Source: Maricaulis sp017643475
Lineage (GTDB): Bacteria; Pseudomonadota; Alphaproteobacteria; Caulobacterales; Maricaulaceae
Direction: 5' to 3'
Assembly: GCF_047123815.1 (NCBI RefSeq)
Contig: NZ_CP138920.1
Coordinates: 1,178,001-1,242,000 of the forward strand
DNA length: 64,000 nucleotides
Below are positions 43,382-52,593 of the stretch, in pieces. Position 1 is the first letter of the stretch. Each line of letters opens with the position of its first letter. The notes under the pieces were generated by a model, which was not told the DNA's origin, ran no database searches, and saw nothing but the letters and a program-made list of their open reading frames with translations. A program made the position numbers and the translations under genes.

Positions 43382-43895
43382 GGCTGGCAGGGCTGAAATA
43401 CGGGTAACGCCCGAGCACCGAAAGCACTGATCAACTCATCCTCGAGCTTGATGGGCGAAGGGGAGCATTGCTTATCCTCCCCCTCGGGGAGGTGTCCCGA
43501 AGGGACGGAGGGGCCGGAGCGCGTAACGCGTAGGTATAGTGCTCACTGGCGTTCGCACCCCCTTCGACCTCGCCTTCGCCGCTGGCTTCGGCGAGCCCAC
43601 TTCCCCGCGAGCGGGGAAGATATCCACAGCGCTCGATCCTCCCCCATAATCATCCCACCTTCCCGAGGCGGGACGTTTCTAGACCGTTCCGGAATGTGGG
43701 GAGGTGTGATGTCCTGGCCATTCTGGACATTGGCTGACACGTCATCGTCGGAGACGTGCGGCCGGTCAGGTCATTGCGTGCAGGGCGGTCTTTTCGGGAC
43801 CACCCCACACCAACACCTATCGAGCCTTCCCGGTCCCCGGACCGCCCTGCACTCCCGTCATCACTCCAGCGCCTGGGCGCGTGGAGATTTTGGTG
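43382..43895. repeat. Intergenic cluster of hairpin repeats (REP-like mosaic)
   Basis: A 514-bp gap without a credible gene. Perfect hairpins occur at 43476-43492 (CCTCCCC/GGGGAGG), 43494-43506 (GTCCC/GGGAC) and 43600-43619 (CTTCCCCGC/GCGGGGAAG). A longer-range 13-bp inverted repeat pairs 43778-43790 with 43840-43852 (GTGCAGGGCGGTC). CCTCCCC/GGGGAGG blocks recur through about 43640-43715. Such cassettes are typical of dispersed intergenic palindromes in Caulobacterales genomes, but I can see only this copy. Confidence 0.55.
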
Positions 43896-45791
43896 CTAGC
43901 GCACAGCGCGGCAGACGACAAAACCATGGGCCGGGATGTCCAGCGCGAATGTGCCAACAGCAGCAGAGCTTGTCCCGCATTCGCCCCACAAGGCTTCCCA
44001 ACGTGTATTGCGGCCATCAACCTCGACATTGAGTTGACGTGCGACGTTCTCGGCATTGAAGGCAATCAGCACTTCATCCCCGGAGGCTTCATCAATGCGC
44101 GAAATCACCAGGACACTTTCCTCGTTTCCGGCATAGCGGGTCAGAAGACGTCCGCGGCGGATCACCTCATTGGACTGGCGGATCTCCGCCATGCGCGCGA
44201 TCGCCTGGTAGAGCGGATGACCGGTATCGAAATTATCGCCTGCCGTCGTGGCATCGGTGCCAACCAGATCATTGTCGTTATAGCTCTCGACTACGCTCGG
44301 GAACATGTTCTCACGCGCGGCACGGTCATTGCCATCGGAGATGAAACCCTGCTCGTCGCCATAATAGATAGTGGGCACACCACGCGAGAACATCATCAGG
44401 CCATGGGCCAGGACCAGGCGGTCGAGCAGCTCGGCATCGGAAATGTCGGGATGAGCATTGCGGATGAACATCGACATGCGGCCCATGTCGTGATTGCCGA
44501 GGAAGGTTGGCAGGATCGCTGCTGTCGCCTCGCCACCCGGGTAGACGTGATCGATGTTGAACAATTCCTGAAAGCGCATGCCCGGCTCTGCACCGGTAAC
44601 GAAGTCCTGGGCTGTGCCCTGGAAGGCAAAGTCCAGGAAGGCCGGCAAACGCGCCTGGGTGATGTAACGCGCCAGCTGACCCGGATCGCCTTCATATACC
44701 TCACCAAAGACATGGAAGTGCTCGATGCCCTCGGCCCGGGCATGGGCCATGATCTCCGGCGTGAACTCGGCCCAGAATTCCGGACGCACATGCTTGGCGG
44801 TGTCGATGCGATAGCCATCAATGCGGAAGTCGGTGATCCAGGACTTGTAGATATCGATCATGCCGCGCACGACGGTCGGGTGCTCGGTATTGAGATCGTC
44901 CAGCCCGGCAAAATCACCGTAAAGCTCGCTCTCGCCGAACCAGAAACTCTCGCCGCGATTGTGGTAAAGCGTCATGTCATTGAGCCAGGGCGGGTTGCGC
45001 TCGCCGTCGACGCCCTCGGGGATGTAGGGCGTATAGGCAAAATCGGGACGCGTCAGATTGGCGAAATTCTCCGGCGTCAGATGTACCGGGTCGTCGCCCA
45101 GGAAGCCGTCATTGATCGGCTCGCCATCGGGACCACCCACCGTGGTGAACGGATAATCTGCGCGGCGGCGATAGGGGCATTGGCCGTCCGGATCGATATA
45201 GAGCTCGGACGTCGGGTCATGGCATTCGCGATAGGCGATCACGTCCGCGGTGTGATTGGTGATGATGTCCATATAGACCCGCATGCCCCGGGCATGCGCA
45301 GCCTCGACAAAGGCGCGAAACTCCTCGCGCTCGCCCAGATGCGCGTCGGGACGCAGGAAATCGGTGATCCAATAGCCATGATAGGCGGACGAGGCCCAGT
45401 CGCCCTCGCCCTGAACCGCGCGGTTCTGGAAGATCGGTGTCAGCCAGATCGCCGTCGCACCCAGACCCTGAATATAGTCGAGCCGCTGGGTCAGGCCGGC
45501 GATATCGCCGCCATGATAAAAGCCCGGATCGGTGGGGTCATAACCATGATCAAGACGCTCGCCCTCAAGACCGCCCAGATCATTGGCTGTATCACCATTT
45601 TCAAACCGGTCCGGCATGACGAAATAGATGATCTCATCGCGCGGCTGGCGCTCGACAGCGGCTGCGGACGCATCCACCTGCTCACGCGCCTGCCCTTCGC
45701 CTGCATCAATGCCCTGCGCCGACGGACTACAGCCAACCAGCCAGCTCGCCGCCGTGGCCAGAAGCAGGACCTTAGGGAAGTTAACAGGCAT
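43896..45791 (-). CDS. Alpha-amylase family (GH13) lipoprotein
   Basis: 631 residues with lipobox LVGC (Cys 21), so lipid-anchored. The (beta/alpha)8 barrel begins at about residue 53 (DEIIYFVMPDRFENGD, the cyclomaltodextrinase/periplasmic-amylase opening). Catalytic residues: nucleophile Asp330 in GYRIDTAKHV, acid/base Glu364 in VFGEVYEG, and transition-state Asp in FLGNHDMGRM. Region I is MDIITNHTADV. It should hydrolyse alpha-1,4 glucans in the periplasm or outer membrane. A small beta-sandwich C-terminal domain follows. Codon usage is like its neighbours. Confidence 0.92.
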   Translation of the reverse strand: MPVNFPKVLLLATAASWLVGCSPSAQGIDAGEGQAREQVDASAAAVERQPRDEIIYFVMPDRFENGDTANDLGGLEGERLDHGYDPTDPGFYHGGDIAGLTQRLDYIQGLGATAIWLTPIFQNRAVQGEGDWASSAYHGYWITDFLRPDAHLGEREEFRAFVEAAHARGMRVYMDIITNHTADVIAYRECHDPTSELYIDPDGQCPYRRRADYPFTTVGGPDGEPINDGFLGDDPVHLTPENFANLTRPDFAYTPYIPEGVDGERNPPWLNDMTLYHNRGESFWFGESELYGDFAGLDDLNTEHPTVVRGMIDIYKSWITDFRIDGYRIDTAKHVRPEFWAEFTPEIMAHARAEGIEHFHVFGEVYEGDPGQLARYITQARLPAFLDFAFQGTAQDFVTGAEPGMRFQELFNIDHVYPGGEATAAILPTFLGNHDMGRMSMFIRNAHPDISDAELLDRLVLAHGLMMFSRGVPTIYYGDEQGFISDGNDRAARENMFPSVVESYNDNDLVGTDATTAGDNFDTGHPLYQAIARMAEIRQSNEVIRRGRLLTRYAGNEESVLVISRIDEASGDEVLIAFNAENVARQLNVEVDGRNTRWEALWGECGTSSAAVGTFALDIPAHGFVVCRAVR

Positions 45792-46127
45792 GAAAGAGAC
45801 CCCTATTTCGCATTTTTTGTATGTTATTGCCTTCGTTTATATTTGCCTAGATACTCCAAGGGAGCATCTTTTTGCAATTTTTTGCAACTGCCCCGCAAAT
45901 ATCCATTTGGCCCGCGGACATCAATGCCTCAGCGCTGCCGAGCGCCAGCCGATGGAGAATTCGGTACGCTAGCGACCGGCTCAGGAACAAGATGGATAGA
46001 TGTGAAGAGCAAAAACCGGCGGCGGCATCTCAGGTCAATCCTGACGACAGCGGCGCTCTGGTACGGACGGGGAAAGTGCCCAGCGGGAACGTATCCGGGG
46101 CCGCATCGCGGCCCCGGATCAATCAGC
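45792..46127. other. Intergenic region upstream of amylase
   Basis: 336 bp with the amylase promoter on the minus strand. The AT-rich part has TTTGCAA at 45871-45877 and 45881-45887, a 10-bp step that would suit a regulator on one DNA face. At 46093-46119 a 12-bp hairpin follows the next gene. No reading frame looks real. Confidence 0.5.
46093..46119 (-). terminator. Hairpin after the Asp-box protein gene
   Basis: ATCCGGGGCCGC/GCGGCCCCGGAT with a 3-base loop, 9 bases past the stop at 46128. There is no T-tract, so termination is likely but not certain. Confidence 0.55.
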
Positions 46128-49100
46128 CTACCACGGCGGCAGGGTGCGGTTCGGTGTCCAGGGGGCACCGGCTTCGCCAAGCGCCGTCTCGAAGGCCGGA
46201 ATGGCTTCCTCGGTCAGTGCACTCAGACGAGCCCGCAAGCCCTCGAACTCCTCCTCGGCCATGCCCAGCTGGGAAGAGTGAGCCGGAGACGGGCCATAAG
46301 TCGCGTTGGACGTGCCCAGTTGGGCAAAGGACAGGCGAGAGCCGACCGTGGACGGTTCGGCGCCGTAACGACCATTTCTCGACTGGTTACCGCCCATGGC
46401 TTCCTGGATAGCGAACAGCTCCTGGCGCAGGCCCTCGAGTTGATCATCCAGTGCACCCGGAGCTGTGCGCGAGCGATGCAGGGCAGACTGCAGAACCGCC
46501 AGGCGGGTCTGGGTCTGGCCGATCGTCGCATTGGCTGCGGACAACTGGTGCTGCATCTCGGCAAGACGCTCCCAGAAGGCCACGACCTCGTCATCCGGGG
46601 AGCCCGGCAGGGCACCCTCAGTCAGACGAACCACCTCAATGCTCTGGCGGTCACCGATGCTGACCGTCTCACCATTGTGCTGACGCACCAGTTCGACGGA
46701 ATAGGTGCCCGGCGCGACCAGGTATCCGGATGTGGAACTGTCCGGCGTGTCTGGCTGGGTGACAGCGGACCTGCTCGGATAGGTCAGATCCCAAGCCACA
46801 CGGTGGAAGCCGGCCGTAACCGGTCCCGGCAGACGGCGAACGACATTGTCATTGCTGTCCCGGATCACCAGCCACATGCGCGGCGGCGCCTCACGGCGTT
46901 CCGCCTCGACCACATCAAAGCCCGGGAAAGGTGTATCCTCGCCCGCATCATTGGCCGGAGCCTCGGCTTCCTGGCGGATTTCCTCGGCCGTCTGCAGGCC
47001 TTCGTGCATGTAATAGGTGATCGTGGCGCCAAAGGCCGGGTTCTCGGCCTGGAAATAGCCATCGCCCTGATAACCCCGGGTGTCGAAGCCCAGCTCATGC
47101 TGCTGCTGGTACCACCAGGCCCGGCGGACCGGGAAGAGACGCGTCTCGGTCTCCAGCATTTCCTCGGTCACCTCACGCAAGGCGGAAATGTCATCCAGCA
47201 CGTAGATGGACCGCCCGAACGTACCGACAACAAGGTCATCTTCACGCTCGTGGATCAGCAGGTCACGCGCCGGGATCGGCGGCATGCCGGCCGTCATCTG
47301 GGTCCAGTTATCGCCACCGTCGATGGTGAAATAGACGCCAAAATCGGTACCGATGAACAACAGGTTCGGGTTCTCGTGATCCTGCACGATCCGCCAGACC
47401 TGCTGGTCTTCCGGCAGGCCATTGGTGATCATGCGCCAGCTGCGACCGTAATTGTCCGAGCGCATCAGGTATGGCGCGAAATCACCTTCCTTGTGATTGT
47501 CCATCGCCATGTAGACCGTACCGGCCTCGAAACGGGACGGCTCGAAATCATTGATGAAGGCCCGATCCGGAACACCGCGCAGGCTGCCCGCACGTGTCTC
47601 GGTCCAGCTCGCACCACCATCCGTGGAGACCTGGATCAGACCATCATCAGTACCGGCGTAGAGCACATTCTCGTCGACCGGCGATTCCGCCAGCGCACTG
47701 ATCGTGTTGTATACGGACATCGCATAGAGGTCCCAGCCCGCATCCCAGGACCACTGACGACCCATGATCGGCAGTTGCATGCGATCCTCATCGCGCGTCA
47801 GATCGCCTGACAGAGCTGTCCAGGTGTCGCCCCGGTCATCGGACCGCCAGACACGCTGGGACGCGTGATAAAGCCGCGTCGGCTCGTGCGAGGAGACGAC
47901 AATCGGCGCATCCCAGTTGAACCGCTCGGCCGGTTCGCCCGGCTGAGGCTGGGCGCGGATATAGATCAGTTCGCCGGTGGACCGGTCGAAACGTACCAGA
48001 TTGCCCTGCTGCCAGCTGGAATAGGCGATGTCGGGATTACCCGGCTCCACATCCGGCTCGTGGCCATCACCGAACAGCGTCACTTCCCAGTCGGAATTGC
48101 GGATGCCGTGACGGCTGTCCGTGCGCGACGGGCCTACCTGGGTGTTGTTGTCCTGGGTACCGCCATAGACGTTGTAGAACGGCTCGGCATCATCCAGCGC
48201 AATGTCATAGAACTGCGTAATCGGCAGGTTGGAGATAAAGCGCCAGGTCGCATCACCGTCCAGCGTCTCGTACAGACCACCATCGGAACCGACCAGCATG
48301 AAATCCGGGTCGGTGGGATGGAAGGCGATCGCATGATCGTCGACGTGTTTGTTCTCATTGTTGATGTCACGGAAACTCGCGCCACCATCGCTGGAAATCT
48401 GCGTCGTGTTGGAAACCAGGATGATACGGTCGAAATGGTGCGGGTGAGCGTAGAGCTCCATGTAGTAGTGCGGTCCCGTACCCCCGGAGACCGTGTCGGA
48501 CATCAGCGTCCAGCTTTCACCGCGATTGGTGGAGCGATAGACACCGCCCTCGCGGCGGTTTTCCTCGATCGCGGCGTAGAGTACGTCCGGATTTTGCGGG
48601 GAGATGGCGAGGCCGATCTTGCCCATGTTCCCGGCTGGCAAACCCGCAGTCACTTCGCGCCAGGTTTCACCACCATCATCGGAGACATGCAAGCCGCTTT
48701 CCGGGCCAGCCCCCATATACGCGGCGACCGTACGGTGACGCTGCCAGGTTGCGGCGACCAGGCGGTCAGGATTGCGCGGATCCATGACGATGTCGGTGAC
48801 ACCGGTCCACTGACCTGCGGACAGGACCAGGTTCCAGCTTTCGCCACCATCGGTGGACTTGTAGAGACCACGCTCACCGCCCGACGACCACAGCGGCCCC
48901 TGGGACGCGACCCAGATGGTGTTCGGATCTTCCGGGTGAACGATGATCTCGGAAATGTGCTCGGAGGATTCCAGGCCGAGATGTTCCCAGCTGCTGCCAC
49001 CATCGCGGGAGCGGTAGATACCATTGCCGTAACCGACATGGCGGCCGCCATGGTTTTCGCCGGTACCGACCCAGATCGTGTGCGGATTGGACGGATCGAC

Positions 49101-49400
49101 CGTCACCGTACCAATGGAATAGACACCCTGACCATCAAACAGCGACGTCCAGGTCGTTCCCGCATTGTCCGTGCGCCAGACACCACCGGAACCGACGCCG
49201 ACAATCCAGGTCGACGGGTCATCCTCCATGATCTCGATATCGCCGATACGGCCGGACATGAAGGCCGGGCCGATGCTGCGGAACTCAAAGCCACTGAACG
49301 TGCCCGAATTCACGACCCCTGCATCGGTATCGTCCTCCTGCTGCGCACACGCTGCCTGTGGCAGGGTGCACATGAGGACGGCACATAGAATACCTCGCAT
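46128..49400 (-). CDS. Large secreted Asp-box (VPS10/sialidase-like) beta-propeller protein
   Basis: 1090 residues; signal peptide ends at AACAQQ (about residue 20). About eleven Asp-box motifs of the type S-x-D-x-G-x-x-W are spread over the first two thirds: RTDNAGTTWTSL, RSRDGGSSWEHLG, KSTDGGESWNLV, VSDDGGETWREV, RSTNRGESWTLM, RSDDRGDTWTAL, TIDGGDNWTQM and others. This predicts propellers of the sortilin/VPS10 or sialidase type. The last about 250 residues form a different domain with coiled-coil-like helices (AEMQHQLSAANATIGQTQ). Annotated family members are often called 'glycosyl hydrolase' without evidence. No sialidase arginine triad can be confirmed. Confidence 0.82.
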   Translation of the reverse strand: MRGILCAVLMCTLPQAACAQQEDDTDAGVVNSGTFSGFEFRSIGPAFMSGRIGDIEIMEDDPSTWIVGVGSGGVWRTDNAGTTWTSLFDGQGVYSIGTVTVDPSNPHTIWVGTGENHGGRHVGYGNGIYRSRDGGSSWEHLGLESSEHISEIIVHPEDPNTIWVASQGPLWSSGGERGLYKSTDGGESWNLVLSAGQWTGVTDIVMDPRNPDRLVAATWQRHRTVAAYMGAGPESGLHVSDDGGETWREVTAGLPAGNMGKIGLAISPQNPDVLYAAIEENRREGGVYRSTNRGESWTLMSDTVSGGTGPHYYMELYAHPHHFDRIILVSNTTQISSDGGASFRDINNENKHVDDHAIAFHPTDPDFMLVGSDGGLYETLDGDATWRFISNLPITQFYDIALDDAEPFYNVYGGTQDNNTQVGPSRTDSRHGIRNSDWEVTLFGDGHEPDVEPGNPDIAYSSWQQGNLVRFDRSTGELIYIRAQPQPGEPAERFNWDAPIVVSSHEPTRLYHASQRVWRSDDRGDTWTALSGDLTRDEDRMQLPIMGRQWSWDAGWDLYAMSVYNTISALAESPVDENVLYAGTDDGLIQVSTDGGASWTETRAGSLRGVPDRAFINDFEPSRFEAGTVYMAMDNHKEGDFAPYLMRSDNYGRSWRMITNGLPEDQQVWRIVQDHENPNLLFIGTDFGVYFTIDGGDNWTQMTAGMPPIPARDLLIHEREDDLVVGTFGRSIYVLDDISALREVTEEMLETETRLFPVRRAWWYQQQHELGFDTRGYQGDGYFQAENPAFGATITYYMHEGLQTAEEIRQEAEAPANDAGEDTPFPGFDVVEAERREAPPRMWLVIRDSNDNVVRRLPGPVTAGFHRVAWDLTYPSRSAVTQPDTPDSSTSGYLVAPGTYSVELVRQHNGETVSIGDRQSIEVVRLTEGALPGSPDDEVVAFWERLAEMQHQLSAANATIGQTQTRLAVLQSALHRSRTAPGALDDQLEGLRQELFAIQEAMGGNQSRNGRYGAEPSTVGSRLSFAQLGTSNATYGPSPAHSSQLGMAEEEFEGLRARLSALTEEAIPAFETALGEAGAPWTPNRTLPPW

Positions 49401-49545
49401 GGTTCACTCCCCAATTGATTGAATCGGGGGGACCTTAGCAACCCGAAGGGAAAATGAAAGGCTGGGGTTATAGTATCACAGAAATCTGAACATCTAGGCA
49501 GCTCAAAGCCTTGACCCGATTGGATCCATCGCAAGGATGCGAGCC

Positions 49546-50079
49546 ATGAAAATCGGCAAGCTTCTCCGCGACATCCATCACTGGGCCTCTCCTGTCATCA
49601 TGCTCCCGCTGGGCGTGATGATCATCGCCGGCCTGTTCCTGATGCTGAAAAAGGATTTCGACTGGATCCAACCGCCGACCCAGCGCAGCGCCGAAGTCGC
49701 TGAGGGTGTTCCTGACACGACGCTGGCACAGCTCTATGAAGCCGCCGTGGCCGTTCCCGAGCTCGAGATTTCAGCCTGGGAAGAGTTCGAGCGAATCGAT
49801 ATCCGCTCGGACCGCGGCATCGCCAAGTTCATTGCGCCAAACCGCTGGGAAGCACAGATCGACCTGGTGACACTGGATGTGCTGTCTCTGGAGTATCGCC
49901 GCTCCGATCTGTTCGAACAGATCCATGACGGCTCGTTTTTTGCCGACTGGGTGAAGACTTTCATCTTCCTGCCCGCGGGTATCATCCTGCTGGTTCTATG
50001 GCTGACGGGGATCTGGCTTTTCTTCGAGCCCCATATCAAGCGCTGGCAACGCTCCCGACGCCGCGCGGCAAAACGCTGA
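49546..50079 (+). CDS. PepSY-associated transmembrane protein
   Basis: 177 residues from ATG 49546 (MKIGKLLRDIHHWAS); an ATG three codons earlier lacks an RBS. A first helix (about 17-34, IMLPLGVMIIAGLFLML) with the conserved preceding HHWAS, a periplasmic part of about 85 residues with PepSY-like WEAQIDLVTLDVLSLEY, then a second helix ending WLTGIWLFFEP. This matches the PepSY_TM family, seen beside reductases and siderophore systems. No partner is adjacent. Role unknown. Confidence 0.8.
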   Translation: MKIGKLLRDIHHWASPVIMLPLGVMIIAGLFLMLKKDFDWIQPPTQRSAEVAEGVPDTTLAQLYEAAVAVPELEISAWEEFERIDIRSDRGIAKFIAPNRWEAQIDLVTLDVLSLEYRRSDLFEQIHDGSFFADWVKTFIFLPAGIILLVLWLTGIWLFFEPHIKRWQRSRRRAAKR

Positions 50080-50370
50080 CCCAAAATAAATAGCGGAGCG
50101 ATCCGGGTGAGTGGATCGCTCCGCTAGTCCATTCTGACTTACCCCCTAGTTCGTCAGAACGGTATTCTCGACTCTTGCGGGCATCGTAAGCCGAGAACTC
50201 ACCATCGCTCGAGCCGGAGAGGCGGCAGTCAGAGCAATAGAGATAGCGCTCGCGTCGTGGCCGATTTCCAGCTGGCGCGAGTTCTGACGGAAAATGATCA
50301 CGCGAAGAGACCGAACTAAATACGCAGATCGACGTATTTTTTCGAAATTCGCCTGGTTGTTTCTTTCGCG
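50080..50370. other. Intergenic region with hairpin
   Basis: 291 bp. It holds the hairpin at 50091-50126; the remainder, before the kinase stop at 50371, shows no gene or RNA that I can support. Confidence 0.5.
50091..50126. terminator. Long hairpin between the PepSY gene and the broken kinase
   Basis: TAGCGGAGCGATCC pairs perfectly over 14 bp with GGATCGCTCCGCTA. The minus strand has an AT-rich tail (TTTATTTT), so it can stop transcription of either convergent gene. Confidence 0.7.
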
Positions 50371-51748
50371 CTACTCACGCGTGTCCGTTCGCGGCAGCCG
50401 CAGACAGGCATGCACGCCACGCCCCGGCTCGGATCGCATCACCAGGCGGTAGTCGCAATTCTGGGCCAGCCGGAAAATCAGGTCCAATCCGTAGCCCGAA
50501 GCACGGTCCGCGCTGTGAATGCGGTGTTCAAAATAGGTCTCGCTGTCGAGCACGATCGGCTCGCTGGACAGACCGCGCCCATTGTCGACCACACACAGCA
50601 TGACATCCTTACCACAGCGCCTGACGCCCAGCAGGATGCGCTCGGCCTCGGCATGGGCCACCGCATTGATGATCAGATTCAGCAGGATGCGCTCGACCAT
50701 GCTCTTGCTGGCCTCAACATGGAGCGCGCTGCTCACCTCGCGCCATTGCACCTGATTGACCGAAATGGTCTCCCGCGCCAGAGCGGCGGTGGTTTCAAAC
50801 AGGTCGGATACCGCAACGGGGCTGGACCGGTTCCAGTCCGACAGGTTTCGTTCGGTCCGGGACAGTTCGAGCACCGAGGTCAGGAATTGCGAGATATTCC
50901 GGGTGAGGGATTTCTGCTTGTCTGCTGTCTCCTGCGCCGCGGCGAGGTCGCCGCGGTCGAGCGCCCGGCTGAGCACCGTCGCGTTAAGGTCGAGAGCGAA
51001 CAGGGGCTGGCGAACATCATGCCCGGTGGACGTCAGCAGGAGTGAGAGAACGGAATTGGCCTTCTCTGCCTCGTCCTTCGCGTCCAGATAGACCTTGTTG
51101 AGAAAGAAATTGCGCCGCGAGACTCGGCCCGACAGGCGCATCGAGACATACATCGCAATTGCAGCCGGGATCATCGTGGTCAGGGTGATCACATACACCC
51201 GGGCCTCACCTGGCTGGAAGAACAGCAACAGCGCAAGGTACCAGGCGATACAGATTACCGAGAACGCCGCGCTGGCCTGGAACAGGTGATAGTTCAACAT
51301 CCCGATCAACGCGTAACTCATCGCCATCCAGAAGGAGATGGCGAGAAAGCGCGCTGAAAGCCCTTCCGGCGTCGTCTCGTAGTTCAGGTAGAACAGGTTT
51401 ACCACGGCGACGAGCGACACATAAAAAAGCGTACCACCCAACCAGCAACCAACGTACCCAGGATTTCGGGGCTCGCGTGGCCTCGCTCAGCAAGGCACCA
51501 ACCACAATCAGGCAATACATGAAAAAGCTGACCCGCCAGGCAATCAGCAGACGCACCCCCTGTTGCATGTCCTGGATCTGGAGTTCGTGGGTGACCGAAG
51601 TCAGCCAGGTAATCCCCGCAAGAAACGCGGCCAACGCCGCCAGGCGGAAGGCGACTGGACGGACATTCAGCCAGTATTCCTGCTCCAGCGTGTCGTCCTT
51701 GAAACGCCCGCTGAACCAAAACCTGTCAGGAAAGTCTGCATCCCGCAT
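50371..51748 (-). pseudogene. Membrane histidine kinase interrupted by a one-base frameshift
   Basis: Two overlapping frames make one protein of about 458 residues. The 5' part (ATG 51748, MRDADFPDRFWFSG) gives several membrane helices up to SWVRWLLVG. The 3' part continues GGTLFYVSLVAVVNLFYLNY and encodes more helices, the H-box DVRQPLFALDLN (phospho-acceptor His in GHDVRQP), N-box LLNLIINAVAHA and G-box DNGRGLSS. Joining WLLVG to GTLFYV needs one base less in the GGG at 51437-51439; a T6 run lies nearby. Divergent from a NarL-type regulator, its likely partner. It may be a decayed gene, a sequencing error, or a slippage switch. Confidence 0.78.
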
Positions 51749-51849
51749 CAACGACGCCCTTCACACTCACTCGCTTGCCCCGCCAAGGCTATGTGATACG
51801 AAAGCAGAAGACTGTCCAGCCACGCGACCAGAGCGGCCGCCAAGATTAA

Positions 51850-52461
51850 ATGTCCTTCCCCCGCGTTCTCATCATCGACGACCACCCGCTCGTCAGCGAC
51901 GGCCTGCAATCCCTGCTGAGCGTTGAGGGCATTGCTGACACGGTGAACACATTCACCAGCGCCAGTGCCGCGTTGACAAACGGCACGCCTGAAACCGCCG
52001 ATCTCGCCCTGGTGGATTTCGGCCTGCCGGACATGACGGGCCTGCAGCTCATCTCGGCCTTGCGGGACAGCAATCCGGATCTCATCTGCGTGCTGATGAC
52101 CGGTTCTCCGCTGACCGTTTCGGAGCGCGAGGAGTTGGCGGGTTTTGCCGGTCATTTCTACCACAAGGGCGACCCTGTGGAGGACCTGGTCGAGGCACTC
52201 AGGGCGCCGCTGCCCTCCCCTGCCGCCGACAATGCCGGCAGCGCAGAGCGCATCGCCGAGCTGACGCGGCGGGAACTCGAATTGCTGGCCCTGATCGGCG
52301 AAGGGCATGAACTGGGTGAAATGGCCAATATGCTTGGCATTTCCGTGGGCACGGCCCGCAAACACCGCGAGAACCTGATGAACAAGCTGGACGTACGCTC
52401 CAGCCTGCGCCTGATGCGGCTTGCCCTGCAGGCCAATATCACGCGACCTGACGCAGACTGA
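51850..52461 (+). CDS. NarL/LuxR-type response regulator
   Basis: 203 residues. The receiver domain has VLIIDDHPLVSDGL (acidic pocket), phospho-acceptor Asp in LALVDFGLPDM, and LMTGSP with the switch Thr; the conserved Lys is in FYHKGDP. The LuxR HTH is LTRRELELLALIGEGHELGE with NMLGISVGTARKHRENLMNK. It is intact and divergent (about 100 bp) from the frameshifted kinase gene, so this was probably a two-component pair. Confidence 0.9.
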   Translation: MSFPRVLIIDDHPLVSDGLQSLLSVEGIADTVNTFTSASAALTNGTPETADLALVDFGLPDMTGLQLISALRDSNPDLICVLMTGSPLTVSEREELAGFAGHFYHKGDPVEDLVEALRAPLPSPAADNAGSAERIAELTRRELELLALIGEGHELGEMANMLGISVGTARKHRENLMNKLDVRSSLRLMRLALQANITRPDAD

Positions 52462-52593
52462 CACCAGCGCACCCTGACGGGAACCCGTTCAAACAGGGCG
52501 CCGCGTCACGGCATCCGGGATCATCACGGGAGATGGCAAAGGCCGCTTCGCACGCATCGACATGATCAGAACGGCCTTGCCTGGGCGGGCTGA

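Noticed and set aside
43881..47810. A 1309-codon open frame on the plus strand across the amylase and Asp-box genes
   Set aside because: It is antisense to two well-supported genes, has no RBS or recognisable domain, and its composition (Arg, Gly, Ile, His-rich) is that of a shadow frame in GC-rich DNA. The opposite strand shows catalytic motifs and Asp boxes.
51423..51429. Programmed -1 frameshift at the T-TTT-TTA heptamer in the split kinase
   Set aside because: The heptamer is in the right register for a -1 slip, but the downstream half is in the +1 frame, so a -1 event would not join the two parts. A one-base deletion or +1 event is needed.
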